A program made the translations under genes and the position numbers. Below are positions 1 to 11,348 of a stretch of 64,000 bases of DNA, piece by piece (positions within the stretch are counted from its first letter, which is position 1; every line of letters starts with the position of its first letter). The DNA lies in NCBI GenBank assembly GCA_037903475.1, contig JBAJFG010000637.1, forward strand, positions 310,001 through 374,000, in the 5' to 3' direction. This DNA comes from Ancylostoma caninum. Lineage: Eukaryota; Nematoda; Chromadorea; Rhabditida; Ancylostomatidae. A model generated the notes under the pieces. It did not search any database. It was not told where the DNA came from and saw only the letters and a program-made list of their open reading frames with translations.

Positions 1-507
1 TTAATTATCCAGCTATGAATTGTCTTTTTTTCTGATTTTACCTATTTCCGTTTGCGTTTTAAAATTCCATTTATCCCGAAATTTCTTTATTACGTGGACG
101 AGGACTTGGATGCGTCATTGAGACCACCCATGATAAGCCCGTGCTCAAATTTACCTTTCACCGAGCAGCTGTCGACAGTTTTCCCACAAGTGTCAAAATC
201 CAGCTACTACTCACATGTAGTCATGCTCATGGGTATGGGATTACCCAGCTTTCCAGTGATTCATCTGGGTCCATTGTTACTTTAGAAGCGGAAATCAAGA
301 ATTTTCTTGTAGAACTCATGATGTAGTGGTAACAACAGATATCAGTATTGGGTTTTTAATTCATTGATGTCTTCAATATTTAATTGGTTTGTGACATATG
401 TGTAAGATGTCAGGAAGGGAGGTGGTATAAGTGATGGAAGTGGAAAAGGTAGGGTTTCCACACCTATTCAACGCGGTGGTACCATTAAATCGCGGCTAAC
501 GGCTATC

Positions 508-553
508 TAGGCTCTGACGAAGGCGACGACGCCGAAACGTTAGCCGGAATAAA
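508..553 (+). ncRNA. Hammerhead ribozyme-like remnant of a Penelope-type element
   Basis: The segment reads as a minimal type I hammerhead. Stem I strand TAGGCT (508-513), core CTGACGA (514-520), one extra A, stem II GGCG/CGCC around ACGA (522-533), GAAA (534-537), palindromic ACGT for stem III, cleavage triplet GTT, then AGCC (542-545), which pairs with the stem I strand. AATAAA (548-553) follows. The same order occurs in the PLE at 30-36 kb, so this is probably a fragment of a related element in the intron of the TM9SF3-like gene. Upstream, CGGCTAACG (493-501) can also pair with CGTTAGCCG (538-546). Confidence 0.6.
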
Positions 554-818
554 GACTGTGAAAATCTTGGTTTACTGCTCAAGTTACTCGACAGAACCAC
601 TGGGGTTTCCATTACAAAGGTGAATGGATATGTTAATTCCAAAAATGGAGATAATGTAAGGGTGCTTTTTTTCAAATTAATAACTTCAAGCTATAGTAAG
701 AATGAGCTTGTATGGCTCTAACTGGCATTGATTCATACGAACACGTTGCGGTGAACGTGATTTTTATGGATCTTCAGGATGTGTTTATCTAAAGTTATTT
801 TGAAGAACATTATTTCAG

Positions 819-1139
819 GAGATGGACGAGCTTCATGGCAGGTGCCTCGACAGCGCTCTACGTGTATCTATATTCCGTCTATTACTTCTTCTTCAAGACA
901 AAGTAAGTTTATCTACGTTCTCTCTGCAGATATTTGGATTTTTCTGACTTTTTTTGCGAAGCATCCAGATATTTATTTTTATTTTTCATTGCAGGATGTA
1001 CGGCCTGTTCCAAACAGTGTTCTATTTCGGCTACATGGGCATCTTCTCTGCAGCGCTTGGTCTCATGACCGGAACGATTGGATACGTAGGCACGGCGAAA
1101 TTTGTGCGAAAAATATATTCGACTGTGAAGATTGATTAG
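819..1139 (+). CDS. TM9SF3-like transmembrane 9 superfamily protein, last two exons (5' part outside window)
   Basis: Two exons are visible: 819-902 and 995-1139, separated by a 92-bp GT-AG intron (gtaagt donor, cattgcag acceptor) that splits a Lys codon. Spliced, they encode the last two membrane segments of a nonaspanin, including [36 protein letters not shown] and the C-terminus [12 protein letters not shown] followed by TAG. The pattern fits TM9SF3 better than TM9SF1 or TM9SF2/4, which differ at the FFKTKMYGLFQT block. TM9 proteins are Golgi/endosomal membrane proteins, and the terminal K-x-D is the known COPI-binding, Golgi-retention signal of the family. The acceptor at 818 (ttatttcag) implies an upstream exon that I could not find in 1-818, so the upstream intron is probably at least 800 bp. 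Confidence 0.9.
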
Positions 1140-1500
1140 GGTGTTGTACTTTAATGTATCTTCGCTGTTTTGCGTGTGTTTTTCCGTCATTTGGTATTTT
1201 GGTAGAGTGCATGTGTCTCATCCGCTTTCCCCTTTCTTTTCTTTTTTGATTTTTGTTCTCTTCATTTTTTTTGCTTGTATTGTACCGCCTGTTTTGCGTA
1301 TGTCTGTTATTTATGTCTTCTCTGTTTTGTCTCCCTCGTCATGCAATTCTTGAGCGGTTCTGTTTTAGCGTTGCTGCGAGTCGCAACCCGAAATGTGATA
1401 TAAATTACTAATAACGTGTTAGTCTCGACACTACGTATATAACTCTATTTGGTGTATGGACGAGTTTGTTTAGTCAATAAATTGTTTATATCATATTTAC
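1140..1500 (+). terminator. 3' UTR and polyadenylation signal of the TM9SF3-like gene
   Basis: T-rich sequence follows the TAG stop. A canonical AATAAA lies at 1476-1481 and is followed by a TG/T-rich stretch, so transcript cleavage near 1490-1500 is likely. This is inference from the signal only. Confidence 0.55.
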
Positions 1501-2524
1501 TTCAACCTGTGCATACAATGTACGAAATTATGCCTCGGAAGGTCTGTGCGCTGATTATTATTCAAGGATATGTTTCAGGGTGAGAAACAAAAAACAAGAA
1601 TGCAGTGTGCAGTTGATAGAATACAGATCACAGGGCGCGAAAACCTTAGCGACCACAAGTAGCTAACAACGACGACGATACTAAGGCGTGTGATGTGCTC
1701 GAAATCGCGCTAATTTCACGCTCATCCCCAGAGCAAATGCTTTTTTTGCAGAGCACAGATGGCAGAGTAGACAGCAGGTGTCTACGTCTCTGCCCGCGTG
1801 CGTCTGCGCGGCGGCATTCGTAATGGGAGCGAGCGCATGCGCGATGCGACAAGTGAGATTGCTAGGCGACCTCACGCGTTACGAAAAAAAGCTCAACTTA
1901 TTTACAAGACTTAATTACGAGAGAATAACATCGCCATATTCCAGAAAACAAAATGAACAACCAACAAATGAAATGAAGAAAGTAATACTGCCGAACGTAG
2001 GGGAAAATACTGATCTGGGCTCTGGAAATGCGTACGAAAATACGATGTACGCGACGCGGTTGCGCTGCGGTAAATGTGGGAGATACGTGGATTTCTGGTC
2101 AGTGAAATGCATGGAGTCGAGATGCCATTTGAATACAAAGTGATATATAACACCACGTTAGGGTAGTAGCGGTGATTCACAACAATAATAAGCAAGAGAA
2201 TGTATGTATGTGTGTGTAGTAAAGCTCGGGAACACGCGGGGCCGGCAAAGGCAATGCGACGGATATTACATGATGAAGAACACAACGTTAACGAGTTACG
2301 AGTACGGATAACGGCTTTGGTTCGAATGTGAACGAAGAAAAACCCTAGCTTGCACAAAATTGCACAATGATACATCATCAAATTAACTGAAATACTAATG
2401 AGAGTTGTTGTATTAGTGGATTACGTAAGACTCAGTGAAAAACTGAGAATATTACTGGTTAGGCAATAGGAGGCGGGCATTGAGTGAACAAAGATTCATA
2501 TGCTTATGGATGAATGACCGCACG
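1501..2524. other. Intergenic region between convergent genes
   Basis: No exon was recognised between the TM9SF3-like 3' end (+) and the last exon of the GATA factor (-). The 3' UTR of the GATA factor should run down into this segment. A short GC-rich patch lies at about 1780-1880. Confidence 0.5.
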
Positions 2525-5500
2525 TCAGACCGGAGCAGTGCTGTTCAACTGCTCTTGGACGGAGTTCATGTGGTTGAACTGTTCCAGGAAGTTGAACGCG
2601 GCTGGATTTGTACTGCTGGCCAACTGCGACATACTGAACAGCGAATTGAGCATTGCCGAAGGCGAGTTCACCTGAAATGTCGCCATTTAGAGAAGGGTGA
2701 CTTATGTTTCTCTGAGAAAAATTAGTGCAATAGAAAAATCTGGATAATCCGTAAAGAAGCCTATATTCTTGGGATCAAAGGGCAGGAAGGAACGACAACA
2801 CCGGAGTAGGAAACATCTAAGACTGGATGAAAACCGAATAATTTGAACTAATAATTAAGAAACCAATATGAAAAATTCTAATATGCGAATAAGAGTCTTC
2901 CGAGTTTACTTCTCACAAGATGTATTGCATTCTGTCAAACATCCAAGTTTTCGACTTATTTGTATCAAAACCTTCGAATTTGTGCATATTTGCACATTTG
3001 ACGGACTATTCAGTCGTAAATAAGGTGTTGAGCGTGGCATATTGTAGGGGGTGTAGACTAGCTCTGCGAATGGATGGTCGGCCAATGACCAATCCCAGAG
3101 CTCGATTGCTCCGCCCTTTTCCATTGTAACGCCAGATACACTCTTCAAAGAACACTTATTTTTATTTTCTTTATTCTATCTCCATATTTCTTTTTTATGC
3201 TTAATCAAAGGTGATTTATCAAAGCATTTGCACTGAAAACCATAGGCTAACGTGAAATGGTCGAAACCTTCAGCAGAATGAATAATTGAAGGAACTGAAT
3301 ACTAACACTTCGGCCGAAAGTCTGTGCACTTTTGACCGAACCGCATACCGTTACTCATATCCATAATGATCGAGGATTACTATAGCATCAATGTTTGATA
3401 TACTCCTTAGCAACAAAAACGCATCGGTTTTGACCATTGTCGTTAACATGTTTATGAATATTCTGGTCAGAGATGAGCGGTAACGGTTTGGGAAGTTCGG
3501 AAGTCAACAAATTCTGGCGGCATGTAAGCCTGAAGTCTTGGATATCTGAAGAATTAATTACTGACGTTCGTGAAATTGCTTTTTCCTCGAAGAATTTTCT
3601 TGCGGAATTTTATGGTGGATCCTTTTTTCATAGTTATTAGTAGTTTAGGGAGGAGGGGAGGGGGGGGGGGGGGGTATAGCTGAGTCAGTCGTGCCAAGTC
3701 ATACATGCCACTTCCATCGCCCCAAATATCCCACATTTGGAACTTTTCCGACTTCTGGCCATATGCAACACAGCTCACCTCAGCTCCAGATGATAGACAC
3801 TTGCTATGGCGACGCTATGCTAGATCACACTTTGCGCTCACTGGTATAAGGTTAGCAACTGCCGTGAAGCAGGTTGTTGGAGGTAGTATCTCAAGTGCTT
3901 AGACTTCAGAGAAAAAAAAACGCTTTAGCGAGCATGATCCAACTTGAAGAATCCGCGTCTGGTTGCTTGCCCAAACTAGTCCACGATCACAAAATTGTGG
4001 CACCGTAGACGCATCCATATAGTATTACGTCGTAAATGCGAGTCAGCCAGATAGTCAGACTTGATGCGGCTCGCTCATACCTACAGCTCTCCATTACGCG
4101 GGTGATTAGGTTTGCGCGCGAGTAGTTTGAGATGCCTGCTACCAAATGTTTTCGACAAAATTGGGTTAGAACCGGATCCACACGGAGGTGGAGTAATGCA
4201 GGAAGCTGCAGACTGCAGGGAGACACTTAGCGATTATTACTGGATTTGTGGACCTTTGGTAGAAGATCCTTACTAATACAGGGTGACAAGAATAGTCCAG
4301 GCCCAAAAGCAGAAGCAAGTCCTCGCCATTTTACTTCGTTTACTTGGATTTAGAGGTACTCTGAGAGGGGAAACTAGAAATTTTATCAAGGTACCCAAAC
4401 CCATAAACCCAGGCGTATGCAGAAATTCACCAAGGGAAACTCTTCGGCTTTCATCGCAGCAGACAAGACTTGACAACGTTTGGCTATTAACCATAGAGAT
4501 CACAGAATTCAAACCTACTATGTCACTATGTCACTAAAAAACACTATGTCACCTCCCCGTTAATTTGAACAGTTCCGCCCAATGATTTCTTGTCATCATT
4601 GAAGCAAGTTTCTACAAAACGTAATAAAGTTCCTGCAGCAAACATTGAAAGACGAAAAGAATTCACAATGCAAGATTTCTTAAAGCATAACGTTCTTAAA
4701 GCATAAGACAAAGAAAATACGGCATTTTCATAAATACAAGCCGATAAAAGCCTTTTTTTCTACGTCAGAACCCAAAAATCCTTTGAGAAGTCATGAAATA
4801 CTCCAATTCCACGACAGCGTGGGCCAATACCTCATTATCATTGCTAGTAAACGGTTTATTCATTTGATTAACCATCTATTAAGTACCTTAGGTGCTGCTC
4901 ATTGTATGAACGATGTACAAGTAAAAAAAAATGAACCGAACAAAAAGATACGCAAAATTGGGTTATCCACTTATCGCTTTATCGGATAAACATGATGTTG
5001 CCAGCAAATAAACTACAGATAGTCTTATTTTCGTTATAAATCCAGGAAGTAAAGATACATGTAGGTCACTAAAATTTGAGAATGGAATGGAAGCGTTGTA
5101 CCAGGAAAAGGCGGCATCACCGAGCTCTGCGATTGGTCAATTCAATAAATTATCCAATCGCAGTGTTCTACCGTACCAGTCATGTTCGATACAGCGTCCA
5201 ATCCAAAGCAATGTACTGCTTGTGTATAAATTCTCAGTTTATTTCGCAGTTTCTTATTCGCTCTAAACCCGTTTCTTTTTTGAAATTTCTAGAACTTAGG
5301 GTATACGGCTCACCATTTACGCAATACTTTACTGTCCAGAAATTCTTTTTTACGGATGTTTTTTTTTGTTAATAATTTGGATCAAGGTAGCAAATGGCAA
5401 TGTCAACGGGTAACCCCTTCTTTTTACCGTTCAATAAACAGGGAAGAGTGCTCATTACATAGTCACTGGCACTTTCATACTTCCCCTCTTTCAAAGCAGC

Positions 5501-8500
5501 TCGTACACAACCGCATGCATACCAGACAAAGTGCCTTTCTTATTCTGTCCTCGAAGGGCATAGTTTGCTTCTAATGCAACTAATCGCTACGCAAAACATA
5601 TATATTGATTGCAGCTGCGACGAAACATATCCAAATTACGCTCGAAAACCTAGAGAAGAGCCGTGTAGTGTACTAGACACCATAAGCAGGTGAAAATCAC
5701 TTTACGACTGTTCAGGAAAAACTACACAACGCTCTGAGCACCGTGTTCGTCTCAGTAACCAACCTAGCACACCTCATCGCTTCAGTTTGGAGACACTTCA
5801 CGCGACATTGAGCGCATTTGACTATTAGGATAGTGGGAGGAATAGCGCTGGAACAGTGGAGCGGGCAGAGTACGCGAGGGGAACGGGAAGTGGCCGGTGA
5901 TAGATGAGGACGAACAGACGTCATCACTCTCCGAAGGTGATTTCAAACAACGACGCGTCAACGTCGTCGCAACAACACAGAGCGTGGAACGCGCACTTTT
6001 GCTGCTGGATGCAAGATAACGCAAACAAAGAACCGTGGTCGCTTCACTCACCTCCTCCTCCTTGGTCTTTCTTCTGAAACGTTGTTGGATGAAGTCTTTT
6101 CGCATGTGGACCGGGCGGTGAGTCTGAAAGTGTGCGTTTGAAGAACGTTTTTTTTTTTGGGAGAAATCAAATCTCTGGAGAAAACGACAAAACTCGCTAT
6201 GGAGATGTAGATATAATCTTTGAGAGATGACATCCTGATGTCGTCTATTCGAAACAACACCGTAGTTTCAATAGTTTTCTCGTGAAGTTACGTAACTACC
6301 AATACAGCCATAATTTCCTTCCGAACACATCTGCTACAAAGAAATAGGCACAGCAGCCACTGCAATCCAGCAATTTCTTAGATAAGCCAGCGCCTGTGAA
6401 GATACTATTTTGCCAAAGTGAGACAAAAAACTTATCAGGCAGTTTTTCCATTCATTAGCAAAACAATTCAAGTGGTCATCATGGTTACCCAAAAGCCAAA
6501 ACAAATTAAAAACTCAGAATTCGACAGCGGGAAGAATGCTGAGAGAAAAAATCACTTCCAGCACATCGCGAATTCCACATAGAGGTAGAACTTGGACAGC
6601 TGTAGCGAGATTCATGAATATTCTACGGGAAAATTGTCGTTTCCCTGTACCTTTGAAGTTGACGAGTTTTCTAGGGCATGGATAAATAGATCTCAGCCAC
6701 CAGCAACAAGTAGTGATGGATATCATCGACTCCAAAAACTGTCGTAATTAAATGTACTGAGGGTGATTTGAAAGCATTTTTTTCAACGCATGATCATACC
6801 CTTTACCATGTTGGACGTAAGCCAACCCATAGCAACGTGGGGGACTGACCTCATCTTGGACACCATCTACAATATTAGTGAAAAGGGCAGTGTACTGAAA
6901 TCTAAAACATTTTGACTGGAAAAGTCGTAAATTCTACACGAACAGAGGGTGCAAAAGCCAGAAGTATTTATGAATCCCACCAATGGGTATCTGGAAGGTG
7001 GTTCAAGCGCTGATAGTTCTCAAAAATCACATTAAAGTGTCGATGATACCATCAAAACGGCGAAAGCAGCGTTTTTGAGATCAAAAGGTTAGGGATAGCT
7101 TTTCCTTCAAAAAAAGAACTCAGAAACATTTGTGAACCTGCGGTGAATACTGCTGCACAGCAAGAATACTTTGAAAGGAAGGAAAATTGCTGATTATTAG
7201 CACATTTATGATATCAGGTAGCAATTCGGAATTCGGAATATTTTTATCTATTTATTTATCCGAGTGCATTCCAAGATTCATTAACGAAGGAAAGATAGAC
7301 ACAAACAATAGAAGTACCTGTGGCGGGATTCGTGAGCGTTCCCGGAAGGCAATGATTTACCCACCGTTCTATGGAGGATGAGGGATGAGTTCTCCCGGTA
7401 AAAATGAGCTAACTTTGTCCGTATGGTTCTCCACTGTCAGCGACAACATAGGACGACAAAATTAACATGACACGTCCCATCTTGGTATGAAATTTTTGGC
7501 GATTTTGGACAAAGAGGAAGCTCAGTACCTTCCCGGGAACGTTCGTGGGTCCCACCACCGCTGATTTTTCTTCCAGCGGCAGTTAATATCATCAATGCTT
7601 TATTGAATTTTTATATTTAGAGACGTGTAAAATTAATTATTTTTGAATTTTATCATAATGCCACATGGTTAGTACAAAAAAATGTCTGTTACAATGTGTG
7701 TGCAAGAAAAGCCGTTTGTCTTTTCCTCAAAAAATCATCTATTTAACTTTCTCGGGGCTATAATATCTACGCGGCGTCCCTCATGTGTGAAGCGCTGTCC
7801 CTCAGAAGAGAATCAAGCGCCAGTATTGCCTCACCACAGATCGTCCGAGTCTATGGCGGTGGTGGTGTTCTCAACTCGTCACACGCACATCCTGTCCCAT
7901 TTCAGTGTCCCTCGAATCGCGGTGACCGGTCGTCTTATCCCTCCGCGCCTCAATTATACCTCACCAGCAGCACACCGACACACCATTGAAAGGAGCGTGG
8001 TGGTGTGCGTCTCCACCTCTAGTAATCATCATCATCATTACTGACCACACAAGGCCGCGCCACGTCTATTGTCGCACGCGCGGACCGGGCCTAGTGACTT
8101 AAGCGCGTCGTCGTCGTCGTCGGAAGATCACCGACAGCATCGTTAAGGTCGCCGCGCATCGCGGCTCTTTTTCAACTTCTTCCGAACGGCTGCTCCGTGC
8201 GTGTGTGCGATCCAAGACACTCTCGGATCGCGCTCAATGACAGGTCAATGAGGACACAGAACAAGCGCTGGCTACACAATTTGCCAGTCAAGGATATCCT
8301 TTCTTCTGCCGCACCAAGGTGGAAATAGCCATGATGGACCTACCCGATGAAGTCTATAGTAGAGGCCGCACGCGTTGCAAACGAGTTTCCCGGCCATGTC
8401 CCGCCTCCATGCTGTTGTCTTCGTCGTCATGCAGTTGCTACAGCGTGAAACCGACGCGTTTGAGTCGTCATCTTCGAACTTCTGAAAGATAATTCATTTC

Positions 8501-10863
8501 AAACTGATTACGATATAGCAGAAAGTGATGATTTTGAAACGCAAAGATGTCGCGGATTACGGTAACGTCTTCTAATTGCGCGGTTGTGGGTGGTACCGTA
8601 ACCTGTCCTCTTATCAGTTTATCTCCGCGACGTGTCTCTGATTAGTCAAAAGGTTACGCGATGGTAACACGCGCGGTGTCATTTGATAAGGTGTTGAGTG
8701 TAATTTATGGCCTCTGTGATAAGGATTATGCCAATTCTGGAGCAGTTCGGTGATAATTCGCGCGGTAATCCAAGGGATAATGGGAAAAGGTGGCTATTGT
8801 TAATGGATATTCATGTAGGTTAGCACAAGAGTGCATGTTTAAGTAGTTTTCCACAGCAGGTGCCATTAAATCAAAGCAAATTCGTGACTTCTGTCACCCG
8901 TAACTTAACTTTATCTTAGAAAAATGGTTGCAGGCAAAGGATTCATGTCCGCACTCTCCCAACTCTCCAAGCTTCATTTGAATTCTTGATTTCTCAAAAA
9001 AAAACTATCTCGGGTAGTTGTCGGGTTTTCGTGGAGTTTCCAGAACGGGTACGAAGGATACAGACATTACTAACGCACATTTAAAAAATATAAGGAACAT
9101 TCTTCGAAGTATTACCCATGGAAGATCACCATTTGGCTTCTGTCCAGAAGCAACTCAGCACCATGTTTCCAGAGTTCTTTCTTCCCTAATAAGGTTTTAA
9201 TGTGTGCACCCATTCCAGAAAATTATGGCAGAGCAAGAACTACTTAGTAGCCGAAATTTCGCTCTACTTTATCTTGCTACAGAATATTTTCAGGTAATGC
9301 TACTCTTGAAATCATGAGAAAGTTGTACTGATAAGCTAAAATCAGTAGAATTCATGTCTCGTCTGTCACTGAAATTTGAAATGGGTAGTGTAATTTGCTC
9401 AGAATATTAGAATTTTCACGATTTCCAGGCTTGAAACCCTAAAAATTGTAATGATAAGCTGTAGTTACCTGTATTATAGAATTAAAAGGAATTTAACCGT
9501 ACAAAACTGAAACAACCACAATATTTGCTCCTACGTTGCATCTAATCACACCTCCAAACTAAGGCAATATGCCTCTACCGCGCGCTGGCGGACGCCCCAA
9601 CCTCGCGGCGATTTCCTCCGCGACTTTTTTCGCTTGCGAAAAACGAAAAAGTCGCCCATCAAACTGTTGCGAGCAAAGGACGCCGCCGTTACGAACAATG
9701 CACGTAAAATGCCGCAAAAAACAAAAACGTGGGTCCTAGTGAGCGCGTTCCGAAGGGGCAGCCGATGATAAGATTGCTGGGAAGAAGCCAGTATGGCTGG
9801 GAACGTACGATACCGTAAGAAACCGCGCAACAAACCTCCTTGAATTGCTGCTGCAACTGCTCCATGAGCACTTGTGGATCGGGTTGTTCGGTTTTTACAT
9901 TAGAGGCTGGAGCAGGAGTCATAGGCATGGAAGCGCCTCCTTGCGTTGCTTGCGGTGTCGACGTAGGCGCCGGATGGGTGCTACTTGCGGCAGCAGCACC
10001 TAGCGACTGTTGCATGATGAACTGCAGCAGTTGCTGCTGTTGTGCCAACGGATCCACTGCAAAATGTACGTACAATGAAAAATCAATGACAGGATACCAT
10101 TCCAGGTCAGTACTCACTCATTTGTCCTCCAAGGAAGCCCATGTTGTCTGCGAAACCAGATGGTGCCGCCGCAGCCGCTATCGAAGCGGGCGTTGATGGG
10201 GTTGCCGACGCAGCTGCAGTCTCGGACACCTACGTATACGCAATAAAACCCGTATCAGATGGCTAGGAATCAGCTCTACCCCGCCAGAAACCCCTAAGAC
10301 TCTTCGTCACTCACCCCTGAGGTAGCATTGGTGGCGTCTTGCGTATCGTCCGATACTCGATGCACGTTGTCCTTGTTCGGTTTTCGTTTGCGGCTGCCCT
10401 GTGCAGTGTTCGGTGACGCACGACTGTCGGCTGGTGATGGTACATCCTGGAAAAAGTAAAAATGCTTTCATGAAGTGCTTGAAAATTTAAAAAATGGTAA
10501 AAAATTAAACAAACCTTGTCATCGCTGCCACTTTCGCTCATTTCTTGATCATGGACGATCAGTCGATTCTTCTCCTTCTCATTCATGAGGCTTTCTAATC
10601 GCATGTAAATCAGATCGAATTTGTCCATCATTTGTTGCATATTCTGCAAAAATTTTGACACTTTTCCAAGTAAAAGTTGGTGTAACCAAATCCTTGTCCT
10701 GAACCCTAAAAATAATTACACTAATGATCACCTGCTTGATATCAGCATGTAGCTTTATGCATCCTGAGCAAGGAGGAGGTGGTGAGGGTGTAACTCCGTT
10801 TGGAACTGAGGTTGGAGACGGCATTGATGGACACTGTTGAGGTGGTGGTGCTACCAGTGTCAT
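2525..10863 (-). CDS. egl-18/elt-6: EGL-18/ELT-6-type GATA transcription factor
   Basis: Eight exons read on the minus strand: 10863-10732, 10643-10515, 10446-10315, 10229-10118, 10056-9836, 8481-8344, 6123-6052 and 2671-2525; all junctions are GT-AG and in frame (360 aa). The N-terminus is Pro-rich, then [13 protein letters not shown] leads into a short predicted coiled coil ([16 protein letters not shown]). A basic SRKRKPNK patch follows, then Ala/Gln-rich segments. Exon 6 carries the GATA finger: CSNC, a 17-residue loop with [10 protein letters not shown], then [12 protein letters not shown]. Exon 7 is the basic tail, [15 protein letters not shown]. The [13 protein letters not shown] version of the finger is typical of nematode EGL-18 (ELT-5) and ELT-6, epidermal seam-cell regulators; I cannot tell which of the two this is. 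An acceptor (ttaccag) abuts the chosen ATG, so it is either an SL trans-splice site or the end of a 5' exon. Extra exons inside the 7.2 kb of the last three introns cannot be excluded. Confidence 0.87.
3204..3224 (+). promoter_or_regulatory. Paired TCF/LEF-like sites in intron 7 of the GATA factor
   Basis: Two ATCAAAG heptamers lie 14 bp apart (3204-3210 and 3218-3224), in the same orientation. A further ATCAAAGG is near 2774. POP-1/TCF control of seam GATA genes is known in Caenorhabditis; function here is inferred. Confidence 0.3.
3658..3676 (+). repeat. Poly-G tract
   Basis: A homopolymeric run of about 15 G follows a GGGAGG-rich lead-in, in intron 7 of the GATA factor. The minus strand would be C-rich and the plus strand could form a quadruplex. 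The length may be assembly-sensitive. Confidence 0.6.
7317..7562. mobile_element. Inverted-repeat element (MITE-like), GTGGCGGGATTC family, copy 1
   Basis: The left end (GTGGCGGGATTCGTGAGCGT at 7320-7339, continuing to 7357) matches the reverse complement of the right end (about 7523-7562, GGTGGTGGGACCCACGAACG) imperfectly over about 38 bp. No protein is encoded between the arms. A second copy lies at 11116-11348. Confidence 0.55.
8610..8780. promoter_or_regulatory. GATAA-rich block in intron 5 of the GATA factor
   Basis: Six GATAA motifs (either strand) lie within about 170 bp: 8611-8615, 8619-8623, 8685-8689, 8718-8722, 8752-8756 and 8776-8780. A TCF-type ATCAAAG follows at 8870-8876. The block is just upstream of the zinc-finger exon. 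Self- or cross-regulation by GATA factors and Wnt/TCF input are established for nematode seam-cell genes; that this block acts as an enhancer is inference. Confidence 0.45.
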
Positions 10864-11115
10864 CTGGTAAGGTCTGGAAGACTAGAGGTTAGCATTTGGT
10901 CCAGAAAAAAATGTTATGCATAGGGCGATTTTATGGTAGGAGATAACAGAAAAATCCGAGGAAGATGATGTGATCACAAATGGACAAAGCTAGGATCAAC
11001 TTCCAGAAGGACCACGCGGGCAAACCATTGCATAAGGACAGCAGTCAAAAGCCGATTGGTGATCTCAACCACAATTCTCTCTTTTGCGGCTTTTGTTCCC
11101 CTGCCCAGTATGCCC

Positions 11116-11348
11116 AGTGGCGGGATTCACGAACGTTTCCAAGGATGTTCTTAGCCAACTGCTGTTCCGGATTGGTCGAGTTTCTCGAGGTGTATGGTAC
11201 AAACGCGTTATATTTATTACTACCTATTCTAAATGACCGATACGAATCGCTCGAACAAAGCATGTTCATTTCTGCCCGGACAACTCGTCCATTCTAGAAG
11301 AGTGATTGGGCCACAACATTCCCAGAACGTCCGTGAATCTCGCCACAT
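11116..11348. mobile_element. Inverted-repeat element (MITE-like), GTGGCGGGATTC family, copy 2
   Basis: The left arm GTGGCGGGATTCACGAACGT (11117-11136) and the reverse complement of the right arm (about 11310-11348, GTGGCGAGATTCACGGACGT) pair over about 20 bp with few mismatches. The size (about 230 bp) and termini match the element at 7317-7562. Related solo ends appear near 19525 and 42850. Confidence 0.6.
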
